A program made the translations under genes and the position numbers. A model generated the notes under the pieces. The model was not told the origin of the DNA. It did not search any database and saw only the letters and a list, made by a program, of their open reading frames with translations. Source: Bacteroidota bacterium (GTDB lineage Bacteria; Bacteroidota; Bacteroidia; B-17B0; Aurantibacillaceae). Taken from it: a stretch of DNA of 64,000 bases. Shown here piece after piece: positions 17,406-25,147 of the stretch; within the stretch, counting starts at the first letter, position 1; each line of letters starts with the position of its first letter. The stretch lies in the NCBI GenBank assembly GCA_021323535.1, contig JAJONO010000008.1, forward strand, positions 55,119 through 119,118, written 5' to 3'.

Positions 17406-17693
17406 TCAATCCTCTTCTTTGAGTTTTGCAACCATTTCAGGATACTTTAATAGGTTACGGACATATACACTGCTTTTCATGCGCTTTATTCGCTTTTCAA
17501 TTTTTGTCGCCTGAGAAAAAGTCTCACATTCAATTATCAGATAACCCTCCCAGTCATTTGCTTTCGCGGTATATCTGTGTAATCCATACTCATGGGAGTT
17601 GTGTTTTTCAATTCTCAATTGTAAATCATCATGGCATACGCCAATGTAAAACCGGTTCAACTTTTTGCTGAAAATAATATAGCAACAGATCAT
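17406..17693 (-). CDS. Small GIY-YIG nuclease between tRNA and tRNA remnant
   Basis: 95 residues from the ATG at 17693; a longer in-frame reading starts inside the tRNA T-arm and is an artefact. A minimal single-domain GIY-YIG fold: YII (5-7) and FYIG (15-18) form the motif pair, with Arg27, His31/Asn32 and Glu66 (KIEKRIKRMKS) at the catalytic positions, so the site looks intact. Related to YhbQ/UPF0213-type proteins, which lack a DNA-recognition domain. The start is only 5 bases past the U-tract of the tRNA terminator, and the stop is 8 bases from the tRNA remnant. This placement suggests a mobile or homing-like unit. Confidence 0.85.
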   Translation of the reverse strand: MICCYIIFSKKLNRFYIGVCHDDLQLRIEKHNSHEYGLHRYTAKANDWEGYLIIECETFSQATKIEKRIKRMKSSVYVRNLLKYPEMVAKLKEED

Positions 17694-17697
17694 AAAT

Positions 17698-17730
17698 AAA
17701 AAATGCCCATGAAAATTAGTTTCATGGGCA
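17698..17730 (-). terminator. Rho-independent terminator of the tRNA
   Basis: On the minus strand TGCCCATGAAA pairs with TTTCATGGGCA (11 bp, loop CTAAT), followed by TTTTTATTT. It sits between the tRNA and the GIY-YIG start codon, so the nuclease gene must rely on read-through or its own weak promoter. Confidence 0.85.
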
Positions 17731-17738
17731 ATCTTTTG

Positions 17739-17812
17739 TGCTCCCACCTGGGCACGATCCAGGGACCCTCAGATTATGAGTCTGATGCTCTAACCAGCTG
17801 AGCTATAGGAGC
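17739..17812 (-). tRNA. tRNA with CAT anticodon (elongator Met, or Ile2)
   Basis: 74 nt. Acceptor GCTCCTA/TGGGAGC, D-arm GCTC AGCTGGTTA GAGC, anticodon stem TCAGA/TCTGA with loop CTCATAA (anticodon CAT), T-stem CCTGG/CCAGG, discriminator A; CCA is not encoded. The G1-C72 pair and the absence of three G-C pairs in the anticodon stem exclude an initiator. The T-loop reads ATCGTGC where TTCGAGC would be expected, a paired change at positions 54 and 58. Met versus Ile (lysidine-modified) cannot be decided by eye. Confidence 0.92.
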
Positions 17813-17880
17813 GGTAAATCCCGTACGGTTCTTACGAACTAAAATACAGGACTGCAAAAATAGTTATTTAGTCAAAAATT

Positions 17881-17896
17881 ACAAACTTTAGTTTGT
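17881..17896. promoter_or_regulatory. Inverted repeat upstream of mtnA
   Basis: ACAAACT-TT-AGTTTGT, two perfect 7-base arms, 17 bases before the mtnA start. Possible operator; no regulator is known to me for it. Confidence 0.3.
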
Positions 17897-17912
17897 AGAT
17901 TTACAAGGATTT

Positions 17913-19007
17913 ATGCTGATTAACAAGGATAACTACCATACCATCTGGCTAAACGAAAAAAGCCGTTCTTCGTTCAGTATCATCGACCAGCGCCTGCTAC
18001 CACACGAGTTAGTAATCATGAACGTTCATACTTCCGATGTTGCGGCTTCGGTTATAAAAGACATGGCCGTTCGTGGCGCGCCTCTCATTGGCGTTACCGC
18101 CGCTTTTGGTTTTTATCTGGGGACGCTTGAAGCCAGCCAGGATAATTTTGATTCTTACATAAGCACCGTTTTTAAAAAACTGGCCGCTACCCGTCCTACC
18201 GCTGTGAATCTTTTATGGGCCCTGCAAAAAATGAAAGCTGCCGCTGATGGTGTACAGGGAATTGACCAGAAACGAAATGCCGCTCTGCAATGCGCTATCG
18301 CAATAAAAAACGAAGACATTGAAATGTGCCGTATGATTGGCGTACACGGCCTTGAACTTATTAAAGCTATCAGCAAAACCAAAAACGGAGAACCTGTAAA
18401 CATACTCACGCATTGCAACGCCGGCTGGCTGGCGTGTGTAGATTGGGGAACAGCCACTTCACCTATTTATCACGCTCAAAAAGAAGGAATTAATATTCAT
18501 GTTTGGGTCGATGAAACCCGTCCCCGTAACCAGGGCGCCAACCTTACCGCTTTTGAACTTGGCCAGCAAAATATTAATCATACCCTGATCGTTGACAATA
18601 CCGGCGGACATTTAATGCAACATGGCATGGTGGACATGGTCATTGTAGGATCGGACCGCGTGACCGCACAGGGTGATGTTGCCAATAAAATTGGCACGTA
18701 TCTGAAAGCGCTCGCAGCGAAAGATAATCGTGTTCCTTTTTACGCTGCAATGCCTGTTTCTACTATTGACTGGAACATAAAAGATGGCGTTAAAGAAATT
18801 CCCATCGAACAACGCGACCAGAACGAAGTAAAATACGTTTCAGGGAAACACGAGGGAAAAATCAAAGAAGTACTTATCTGTCCTGAAACCACTCCCGCAG
18901 CGAATTACGGGTTTGATGTAACCCCCTCAAGATTGATCACCGGAATTATTACCGAAAAAGGAATAAGTCCCGCCAGTGAAGAAGGACTGAAAAAATTGTA
19001 TTCATGA
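17913..19007 (+). CDS. mtnA: S-methyl-5-thioribose-1-phosphate isomerase
   Basis: 364 residues. AVRGAPLIG (52-60), catalytic Cys168 in THCNAG, Asp248 in VGSDRV (matching Cys160/Asp240 of the B. subtilis enzyme with a constant offset of 8), DETRPRNQGANLTAFEL and GDVANKIGTY. It interconverts methylthioribose 1-phosphate and methylthioribulose 1-phosphate in recycling of methylthioadenosine, the by-product of polyamine synthesis. The stop overlaps the start of the aldolase-family gene (ATGA), which is followed after 2 bases by a HAD phosphatase, so three steps are translated together. Confidence 0.95.
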   Translation: MLINKDNYHTIWLNEKSRSSFSIIDQRLLPHELVIMNVHTSDVAASVIKDMAVRGAPLIGVTAAFGFYLGTLEASQDNFDSYISTVFKKLAATRPTAVNLLWALQKMKAAADGVQGIDQKRNAALQCAIAIKNEDIEMCRMIGVHGLELIKAISKTKNGEPVNILTHCNAGWLACVDWGTATSPIYHAQKEGINIHVWVDETRPRNQGANLTAFELGQQNINHTLIVDNTGGHLMQHGMVDMVIVGSDRVTAQGDVANKIGTYLKALAAKDNRVPFYAAMPVSTIDWNIKDGVKEIPIEQRDQNEVKYVSGKHEGKIKEVLICPETTPAANYGFDVTPSRLITGIITEKGISPASEEGLKKLYS

Positions 19008-19606
19008 TCGATGAAGGCGTCATAAAATTTAACTGCGACTGGAATGAATCTGATTTCGTAACAGAAACAGATATTTCTGAATTGCTTTCGGTGAGAAACG
19101 ATATGTTCTCTCTGAAACTAATTGGATATGATGATGAAGAAAAAGTAGGTTACGGCAACATCAGCATACGTGAGAAGCAAAATCAGTTTATTATTTCCGG
19201 ATCGCAAACAGGACACATTGAAGATTTAAAAAAAGAAGGTTATTGCCTCGTTACCGAAACAGATATTGATAAAAATTATGTGAATTGCACAGGGCTTACA
19301 AAAGCTTCGTCGGAATCGCTGACGCACGCCTCTATTTATTTTCATGTGAAGGATGCTAACGCGGTTATTCACGTACACAACGCTCTCCTTTGGAATTCGT
19401 TATTGAATGTTGCGCCTACAACCGGAAAAAATGTTCCTTATGGTACAAGGGATATGGCCAATGAAATAACGAGACTTATTGACGAGGAAGATCTGCTTAA
19501 TAAAAAAATACTGGCCATGGCCGGACATAAAGATGGTGTGATTGCTTTCGGAAAAGATCTCAGCCAGGCAAAAGAAGTGTTATTATTATATTATAATAAA
19601 TTATAG
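19004..19606 (+). CDS. Class II aldolase/adducin family protein (MtnB- or Ald2-like)
   Basis: 200 residues. Zinc ligands HVH (His123, His125) and His175 (MAGHKDG); Glu104 in ASSESLTHAS is the candidate catalytic acid/base; GYGNISIR (49-56) and GSQTG (66-70) form the phosphate-binding region typical of the fold. In the classical salvage pathway the next enzyme after MtnA is the dehydratase MtnB, of this fold. In the DHAP shunt the corresponding enzyme is a class II aldolase that splits the sugar phosphate into DHAP and an aldehyde. The sequence alone does not decide. Overlaps mtnA by 4 bases. Confidence 0.85.
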   Translation: MIDEGVIKFNCDWNESDFVTETDISELLSVRNDMFSLKLIGYDDEEKVGYGNISIREKQNQFIISGSQTGHIEDLKKEGYCLVTETDIDKNYVNCTGLTKASSESLTHASIYFHVKDANAVIHVHNALLWNSLLNVAPTTGKNVPYGTRDMANEITRLIDEEDLLNKKILAMAGHKDGVIAFGKDLSQAKEVLLLYYNKL

Positions 19607-19608
19607 AA

Positions 19609-20241
19609 ATGAACAGGGACGTTAATGCTATTATTTTTGATCTCGGTGCTGTTATTATCAATCTTGATTTTAACAAAACCATTGACGCATTTAATAAACT
19701 AAGTGATGTTCGTTTTGAAAGCATTTTTAATCACGCCTCGCAGTCCGATTATTTTTTTCATTTAGAAACCGGAAAAATTTCACCGGAAGAATTCTTTGCG
19801 CTGTTAAAAAAAGAAATTAATTATGCCGGACACGACGACGAACTTATTTTTGCCTGGAACTCCATGTTGCTGGATGTTCCTGAAGAACGACTCGATGCCC
19901 TGGTAAGCGCCAAACAAAAATACAATACTTTTTTATTGAGCAACACCAACGAACCTCATATCGCAGTCATTGAACGCAACCTGTATCTTGAACACGGGGT
20001 GAAACATTTTGAAGATTATTTTGACAAGATCTATTATTCCTGCAGGGTCAACATGAGAAAACCGGATAAGGAAATTTTTGAACTTGTATTAAAAGAAAAC
20101 GAACTTGATCCGGCGAAAACTGTTTTCATTGACGATTCCATGCAGCACGTTCAGGCTGCGGGAGCCTGTGGGATCAATGCTTATTTGCTTCCACAAAACA
20201 TGGATGTAACCGAACTGATGAAAGAACTTAAGCTTATTTAA
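19609..20241 (+). CDS. HAD-superfamily hydrolase (class IA, YihX-like)
   Basis: 210 residues. Motif I IIFDLGAV with Asp11 as nucleophile and Gly13 where most phosphatases have Asp (DxG, as in the YihX sugar-1-phosphatase group); motif II LLSNTN; motif III Lys in MRKPDKEIF; motif IV FIDDS. An alpha-helical cap lies between about 15 and 90. Two bases separate it from the aldolase, so it is the third gene of the mtnA unit. It may act on a sugar-phosphate intermediate, but it is not recognisably the enolase-phosphatase MtnC. Convergent with the peroxiredoxin gene, overlapping its end by 8 bases. Confidence 0.85.
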   Translation: MNRDVNAIIFDLGAVIINLDFNKTIDAFNKLSDVRFESIFNHASQSDYFFHLETGKISPEEFFALLKKEINYAGHDDELIFAWNSMLLDVPEERLDALVSAKQKYNTFLLSNTNEPHIAVIERNLYLEHGVKHFEDYFDKIYYSCRVNMRKPDKEIFELVLKENELDPAKTVFIDDSMQHVQAAGACGINAYLLPQNMDVTELMKELKLI

Positions 20242-21211
20242 AATTCTTAAGCACATCAAAAATTAATTCAGGTTGTAAAATTTCACCCGCCTTATCGCTT
20301 CTCGATGTAAACGCAATGATCCCATCCTGATGCACCAGGAAAGACGCAGGTAACGGGACTCCGTTTTTGATTACCTGTTTACTGATAGGATTGTTTTCCT
20401 GTACGGCTGATGTGTAAAGCAAGGCTGTCGCTTGTTCATCATCACAAAGCAGCAACGAGTTTTCGTCGATACGGCTCATAATCTCTTTATTCACGCCCTG
20501 CGGATCTGGTCCAATGCCTACAATGCGGACGTTTTTCTCCGCGAATTTTTCTTTGTTCTTAAAATAAGAACGTAACATCATATGACAGGTAGGGCACCAA
20601 TCGCCACGAACAAAAATTAAGAGCAGGTGATGTTTTGCAAGAAGCTCTTTCATATTTACAGGATTTCCGTTCTGATCCGGTAAAGTAAAATCCGGAGCAG
20701 ACTTACCAATGGTAGTCTCAAGGTTCTTCTCCTTTACCATAAGACGGGCATCATTCCTATCTTTATAAATAATAAATGAAAAAATACCAAAAAGGAAAAT
20801 AGGACTTGCTGTGAGCCATTGGCGAAGATCATAATTAATAAAATAAGCTGTAACGCCAAATGAAAAAACAAGAACGAGTGTTGTTACAGATTCGAACCAA
20901 AGAATTTTGTAAATGAACAATTTTTCAAAGAACCATGTACGTACATTAAATACTATTCCTATCAGCAGAAGAAACACAAGTGTTGCCGGAAATTTTACGA
21001 AAGGATAATCGGCTGCAGTACCCAATGTAATTGCGCCGATAAAAAAAGCAACTATAAAAACATTTCCGGATTTGTGGGGATTAATCATCAGCACAACCAA
21101 TCCGGTAACAGCAATACAGCTGGCAATAATTTCCTGATCAAGAAATAAAGCAATTAGTGCCGCGGCGAAAAACACAAGCGACAAGTATTTATTCTTTTCG
21201 ATTTGTTTCAT
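20234..21211 (-). CDS. Membrane-anchored peroxiredoxin/redoxin (AhpC/TSA family)
   Basis: 325 residues: five predicted membrane helices (about 10-150), a short charged linker and a C-terminal AhpC/TSA domain (165-325) starting IGKSAPDFTLPDQNG. FVRGDWCPTCH carries Cys206 and Cys209. A WCPxC motif points to a two-cysteine thiol peroxidase or a thiol-disulfide oxidoreductase more than to a classical PrxQ. Whether the redox domain faces cytoplasm or periplasm depends on the odd number of helices; a periplasmic position is my inference. Only 58 bases from rpoD, probably a separate unit. Confidence 0.82.
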   Translation of the reverse strand: MKQIEKNKYLSLVFFAAALIALFLDQEIIASCIAVTGLVVLMINPHKSGNVFIVAFFIGAITLGTAADYPFVKFPATLVFLLLIGIVFNVRTWFFEKLFIYKILWFESVTTLVLVFSFGVTAYFINYDLRQWLTASPIFLFGIFSFIIYKDRNDARLMVKEKNLETTIGKSAPDFTLPDQNGNPVNMKELLAKHHLLLIFVRGDWCPTCHMMLRSYFKNKEKFAEKNVRIVGIGPDPQGVNKEIMSRIDENSLLLCDDEQATALLYTSAVQENNPISKQVIKNGVPLPASFLVHQDGIIAFTSRSDKAGEILQPELIFDVLKNFK

Positions 21212-21269
21212 ATAACAAAGATAAAAATAGATACGAGCCGGAAAGGAACAGGGTTTTAATACAAAACGA

Positions 21270-22133
21270 TTATCCCAGGTAAGTTTTAAGCAGTTTACTT
21301 CTGGAAGTATGCTTTAATTTTTTGATGGCTTTTTCTTTGATCTGCCGAACCCTTTCACGGGTAAGTTCAAATCTATCGCCAATCTCCGAAAGGCTAAAGG
21401 GCGCTCCTGTGCCGATTCCATAAAACAATACAACAACTTCTCTCTCCCGTTCTGTTAATGTTTCAAGAACCCTGTTTATTTCGGTTAACAGCGAAGAAGC
21501 TATAAGCTCATCATCTGGTTTTGGATCTAAGGGGTTATAGATCACATCCAGAAGTGTAAGATCATCTTTCGCCGAAAAATTTGAATCGGTTGAAAGATGG
21601 CTGCTGGATGCAAGCAGAGTAAGAGTTACTTCCGACTCGCTCATGTCCAACGCTTCGGCAATCTCATTTGCACTAACGGGTCGTTCAAGGTCCTGTTCAA
21701 GAATTGCTCCGGCGTTTTTAATTTTGTTAAGGGCGCCAATTTTGTTAAGAGGTAGCCTTATAACACGGGATTGTTCGGCAACAGCCTGTAATATTGCCTG
21801 CCTTATCCACCATACTGCATACGAAATAAATTTAAATCCTCTGGTTTCATCAAAACGTTTTGCAGCTTTGATCAAGCCCAGGTTTCCTTCGTTAATAAGA
21901 TCGGTAAGGCTCAATCCCTGGTGCTGGTATTGTTTTGCCACTGAAACAACAAAGCGAAGGTTGGCCACAACGAGTTTTTCAAGCGCTGTTCCGTCTCCTT
22001 CCCTGATTTGTTTAGTGAGGGTGATTTCTTCTTCGGCAGAAATAAGCTCATGCCTTCCAATTTCGGCAAGGTATTTATCTAAAGAAGCGCTGTCGCGCGT
22101 GGTAATGGATTTGCTGATCTTAAGTTGTCTCAT
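21270..22133 (-). CDS. rpoD: Primary RNA polymerase sigma factor, Bacteroidota type
   Basis: 287 residues from the ATG at 22133; a longer reading to 22193 has no homology. Region 1.2 ([10 protein letters not shown]), region 2 with [27 protein letters not shown] and [17 protein letters not shown], region 3 and region 4 with [29 protein letters not shown] are complete. The start [11 protein letters not shown] and the lack of region 1.1 are the hallmark of the short Bacteroidota housekeeping sigma that reads TTTG/TAnnTTTG promoters. This agrees with the -7 boxes found in the window. Confidence 0.95.
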   Translation of the reverse strand: MRQLKISKSITTRDSASLDKYLAEIGRHELISAEEEITLTKQIREGDGTALEKLVVANLRFVVSVAKQYQHQGLSLTDLINEGNLGLIKAAKRFDETRGFKFISYAVWWIRQAILQAVAEQSRVIRLPLNKIGALNKIKNAGAILEQDLERPVSANEIAEALDMSESEVTLTLLASSSHLSTDSNFSAKDDLTLLDVIYNPLDPKPDDELIASSLLTEINRVLETLTEREREVVVLFYGIGTGAPFSLSEIGDRFELTRERVRQIKEKAIKKLKHTSRSKLLKTYLG

Positions 22134-22176
22134 GTTGAATAGAGTTAGTGAAAATAAATTAGTACTTAAGATCCTG

Positions 22177-22209
22177 GAAAAAAATAAGGGCAAAGAATTC
22201 TTTGCCCTT
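22177..22209 (-). terminator. Rho-independent terminator of the cold-shock gene
   Basis: AAGGGCAAAGAATTCTTTGCCCTT is a perfect palindrome (22186-22209), followed on the minus strand by ATTTTTTT. It separates the cold-shock gene from rpoD. Confidence 0.9.
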
Positions 22210-22220
22210 ACTGAACTGTA

Positions 22221-22409
22221 TTAAACCAGTGTTACGTTGACTGCATTTAAACCTTTTTTTCCGCGTTCAACTTCAAAAGTTACTTTGTCGTTTTCGCGGA
22301 TTTCAGATTTTAATCCTGAAACGTGTACGAAGATATCTTCGCCACCTTCTTGTTGAATAAATCCGAATCCTTTTTCTTCATTGAAGAATTTTACTGTTCC
22401 TGTTTTCAT
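22221..22409 (-). CDS. Cold-shock protein, CspA family
   Basis: 62 residues, a single cold-shock OB-fold: RNP1 KGFGFIQ (14-20) and RNP2 DIFVHVS (25-31), the aromatic nucleic-acid-binding surface of the family. It acts as an RNA chaperone and transcription antiterminator in the cytoplasm. The leader holds a G/C-rich hairpin (22426-22447), and the DEAD-box helicase gene ends 59 bases upstream on the same strand. Ends in its own terminator. Confidence 0.95.
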   Translation of the reverse strand: MKTGTVKFFNEEKGFGFIQQEGGEDIFVHVSGLKSEIRENDKVTFEVERGKKGLNAVNVTLV

Positions 22410-22425
22410 TTTTGTTTTGTTTTTT

Positions 22426-22447
22426 GTCCCCCGCCTTTACGGGGAAC
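22426..22447 (-). promoter_or_regulatory. Leader hairpin of the cold-shock gene
   Basis: On the minus strand GTTCCCCG pairs with CGGGGGAC (8 bp, one G-U pair) around TAAAGG, 17 bases before the csp ATG. No U-tract follows (ACAAAAAACAAAAC instead), so it is not a normal terminator for the helicase gene. It may stabilise the csp message or control its translation. Confidence 0.45.
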
Positions 22448-22468
22448 GGTTTATTTGTTTTTATTGTA

Positions 22469-23599
22469 TTAAGCAAAAGGGTGTTTTGAAACCACCTCAA
22501 TATTCTTTTTAATAAGTTTGTTGATGTCTTTCAGGTAAGACATTTCTTCATGCGCGCAAAACGATAAGGCCACGCCTGATGAGCCTGCTCTTCCTGTTCT
22601 TCCAATACGATGAACATATGCTTCGGCTTGTTCAGGAATTTCGTAATTGATAACGTGTGAAAGTTTGTCAATATCAATTCCTCTTGATGCGATATCGGTT
22701 GCTACTAAAACACGAATGCTCCTGTCTTTGAAACCTTTTAACGCTCTTTCGCGCGCGCCTTGTGATTTGTTGCCGTGAATAGCTTCGGCTTTAATACCAT
22801 TGCTGTTTAATTCCTTGGCCACTTTATCAGCCCCGCGTTTTGTTCTTGTAAATACAAGGGCGTGTGCAATGTTCCCGTCTTTAAGAACATATTTTAAAAG
22901 TAATCTCTTGTTTTCTCTCTTCACATAGTAAACAGATTGCTGAACCGTAGTAGCTGTTGAAGAAACAGGGTTTACAGAAATGCTTATTGGATTTTTAAGA
23001 ATGGTGTTTGCCAGTTTCATAATATCCGGAGCAGCTGTTGCAGAAAAGAAAAGCGTTTGTTTTTGTACCGGAAGTTTAGCAAGAACTTTTTTAATGTCGT
23101 TGATAAAACCCATGTCTAGCATACGATCAGCTTCATCAAGTACAAAATGTTCAACGTGTCTAAGATCAATGAATCCCTGGTTCATAAGATCAAGTAATCT
23201 TCCCGGGGTAGCTACTAAAACATCTACACCGCGTTTAAGGTCATTTGTCTGTTTATTCTGGGAAACACCACCAAAAATAGTTGTGTGAGCCATTCCTAAG
23301 TTTTTGCCGTAAGCTAAAAAGTTGTCGCTGATCTGTAAAGCAAGTTCACGCGTTGGCGCAAGAATTAAAGCTTTAATAGTTCTTTTTGAAGTTTGTTCTT
23401 TTTTAAGACTAAGTAATTGCAAAATTGGTAATGCAAAAGCAGCGGTTTTTCCGGTGCCGGTTTGTGCGCAACCAAACACATCTTTGCCGTTTAAAACGTG
23501 CGGGATGGATTGTTGCTGAATTGGGGTAGGATTTGAATATCCTTTCTTATCGAGAGCCAATATAAGCGGCTTGATAAGTTTCAGGTCATGAAAAGTCAT
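22469..23599 (-). CDS. DEAD-box ATP-dependent RNA helicase (RhlE-like)
   Basis: 376 residues: Q motif (PTPIQQQSIP, 25-34), motif I AQTGTGKT (45-52), APTRELA (81-87), GG, TPGR, DEAD (155-158), SAT (186-188), ARGID-type motif V in ATDIASRGID, and HRIGRTGRAG near the C-terminus. Almost no C-terminal tail follows the second RecA domain, shorter than E. coli RhlE, so substrate targeting must come from partners. Position directly upstream of csp and close to a desaturase suggests a role in RNA unwinding in the cold. Confidence 0.93.
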   Translation of the reverse strand: MTFHDLKLIKPLILALDKKGYSNPTPIQQQSIPHVLNGKDVFGCAQTGTGKTAAFALPILQLLSLKKEQTSKRTIKALILAPTRELALQISDNFLAYGKNLGMAHTTIFGGVSQNKQTNDLKRGVDVLVATPGRLLDLMNQGFIDLRHVEHFVLDEADRMLDMGFINDIKKVLAKLPVQKQTLFFSATAAPDIMKLANTILKNPISISVNPVSSTATTVQQSVYYVKRENKRLLLKYVLKDGNIAHALVFTRTKRGADKVAKELNSNGIKAEAIHGNKSQGARERALKGFKDRSIRVLVATDIASRGIDIDKLSHVINYEIPEQAEAYVHRIGRTGRAGSSGVALSFCAHEEMSYLKDINKLIKKNIEVVSKHPFA

Positions 23600-23793
23600 T
23601 ATTATGTATAAAAGTTTAATTTGACAGTCAATTATTAACTGCCCACAGCCTTAAAAATGTAAAATGATCGGATTGTAAGGACGCTGTTACAAGCTGATTT
23701 GAGATACAAAATTCTCAAAGATGTTCACAAATGTACGCATTTATTTCCATTTTACAAATAAATTCTTTAAATGCGCGCTCTTTATTAACGTAT

Positions 23794-24921
23794 TTAAGCT
23801 ATTGCTTCGTTAATGTCCGGTAATTTCCCAAGATTTCGAAGCATGCGAATGTGTGAGCCTATGGCCTCCGAAAGTGTTTTGTTCTCAAGATAAGGTACGC
23901 CGTATTCTTCTGCCGTTGTTTTTACGATTTCGGCAATATCCGGATAATGCACATGACAGATGTTAGGAAACAAATGATGCTCCACCTGGAAATTCAATCC
24001 TCCCACATACCACGAAATCAATTTATTCTTACGCGAGAAATTAACCGTAGTATTCATCTGGTGAACCGCCCAGTTATTTTCAATGTTCCCATCATCATTA
24101 GGCAAGGGATGTGAAGTTCCTTCCACCGTATGCGCCAGTTGAAATACAACGCTTAGTAAAACACCGGCAACAAAATGCATGAGAAGAAAACCAGCGAGGA
24201 TCTGAAGAAAAGAAATGTTGAGAATAAATACAGGTACAAAGAAAAATACAAACAGGTAAACAAGCTTGCTCAGCAGTATTTTAATAAATGTTTTTTCGTT
24301 TTCAGCCTTAGAATCTTTATTCGTACCATTCTTAGTGTATTTCGAAAACTGAACAAAGTCTTTTGCAATGGCCCAGTATAAAGTAAGTATCCCATAAAAA
24401 GCAAAAGCATGTATAAATTGTAACTTATGATACCATTTTACTTTTGTGTGAGGAGAAAAACGCATGGTTGCTTTGCTTTCAATGTCATCGTCCATATCCG
24501 TAATGTTCGTATACGTATGATGAAGGATATTATGCTGCAGTTTCCAGTTGAAGGAAGATCCTCCTACAAGGTTAATGGTCTGACCCAGCCAGTAATTTGC
24601 TTTATGACTTGAAGAATAAGCCCCGTGATTAGCATCGTGCATCACACTCATGCCTATTCCGGCTTTTGCCAGTCCCATTACTAACCAAAGTAACATGGCA
24701 ACGAGCCAGCCCTGCGGCCATATAAGCATGAGTATAAAAGGGCCTATATAAAGCGAAAGCAGGACCACTGTTTTAATGATCATCTGGCGGTTAAAATGCT
24801 TCGAAATCTTATTTTCCCTGAAATATTCGTCAACGCGTTTTCTTAATGTAGAAAAGAACTGAAGGTTATTTTTATTGCTATCTACAAAACGAATAGTAGA
24901 GATTTGATTGTTGTTTTTCAT
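23794..24921 (-). CDS. Membrane fatty-acid desaturase (acyl-CoA/acyl-lipid type)
   Basis: 375 residues. Three histidine boxes: HDANH (95-99), HNILHH (130-135) and QVEHH (312-316). The Gln in the third box and its spacing are typical of front-end or linoleoyl-type desaturases. Four or more membrane helices (about 48-85 and 200-260). The enzyme uses a di-iron centre, O2 and an electron donor such as ferredoxin or cytochrome b5 to introduce a double bond into membrane fatty acids; the exact position cannot be told from sequence. Own 5' region of about 225 bp shared with the divergent TonB-receptor gene. Confidence 0.92.
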   Translation of the reverse strand: MKNNNQISTIRFVDSNKNNLQFFSTLRKRVDEYFRENKISKHFNRQMIIKTVVLLSLYIGPFILMLIWPQGWLVAMLLWLVMGLAKAGIGMSVMHDANHGAYSSSHKANYWLGQTINLVGGSSFNWKLQHNILHHTYTNITDMDDDIESKATMRFSPHTKVKWYHKLQFIHAFAFYGILTLYWAIAKDFVQFSKYTKNGTNKDSKAENEKTFIKILLSKLVYLFVFFFVPVFILNISFLQILAGFLLMHFVAGVLLSVVFQLAHTVEGTSHPLPNDDGNIENNWAVHQMNTTVNFSRKNKLISWYVGGLNFQVEHHLFPNICHVHYPDIAEIVKTTAEEYGVPYLENKTLSEAIGSHIRMLRNLGKLPDINEAIA

Positions 24922-25116
24922 GTTAAGTTGTTATTACACGGTCTTAACAAAAAACGGTTTAAGATTTGGAGTTAAGGGGGGTGCTTTTAATTAATGCATG
25001 GTAAAGATAACGTAATTTCTGAGTTAAGAGCCGTGTTTTGGGAAATTTTGACACAACTCATCGGTCTTATTCGACAATTCACTGCTTTTTCCCTATTACC
25101 TCTTTGAGCCTCTCTT

Positions 25117-25124
25117 TAGTTTTG
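25117..25124 (+). promoter_or_regulatory. Bacteroidota-type -7 box (TAGTTTTG)
   Basis: Exact TAnnTTTG match 23 bases before the ATG of the TonB-dependent receptor. A TTTG lies only 10 bases upstream, too close for a normal -33 element. Confidence 0.4.
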
Positions 25125-25147
25125 CTTCGTTAAAAAACCAATAAAAC

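Larger units (their letters stand above)
17302..17788. repeat. Direct-repeat unit bounding the GIY-YIG gene
   Basis: Left copy 17302-17398, right copy 17704-17788; the offset is 403 bases on the terminator side and 390 on the anticodon side because of the 18-for-5 base palindrome replacement. The arrangement (intact tRNA, terminator, nuclease, tRNA 3' copy, terminator copy) is what a tRNA-targeted insertion that carries its own tRNA 3' end would leave. Confidence 0.75.

Noticed and set aside
17694..17747. Longer GIY-YIG protein starting inside the tRNA
   Set aside because: The extra 18 codons are translated tRNA T-arm and terminator sequence; the ATG at 17693 starts the family homology.
21643..22224. 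193-codon frame on the plus strand
   Set aside because: Antisense to rpoD and rich in Ser/Arg/Leu as expected for a mirrored frame.
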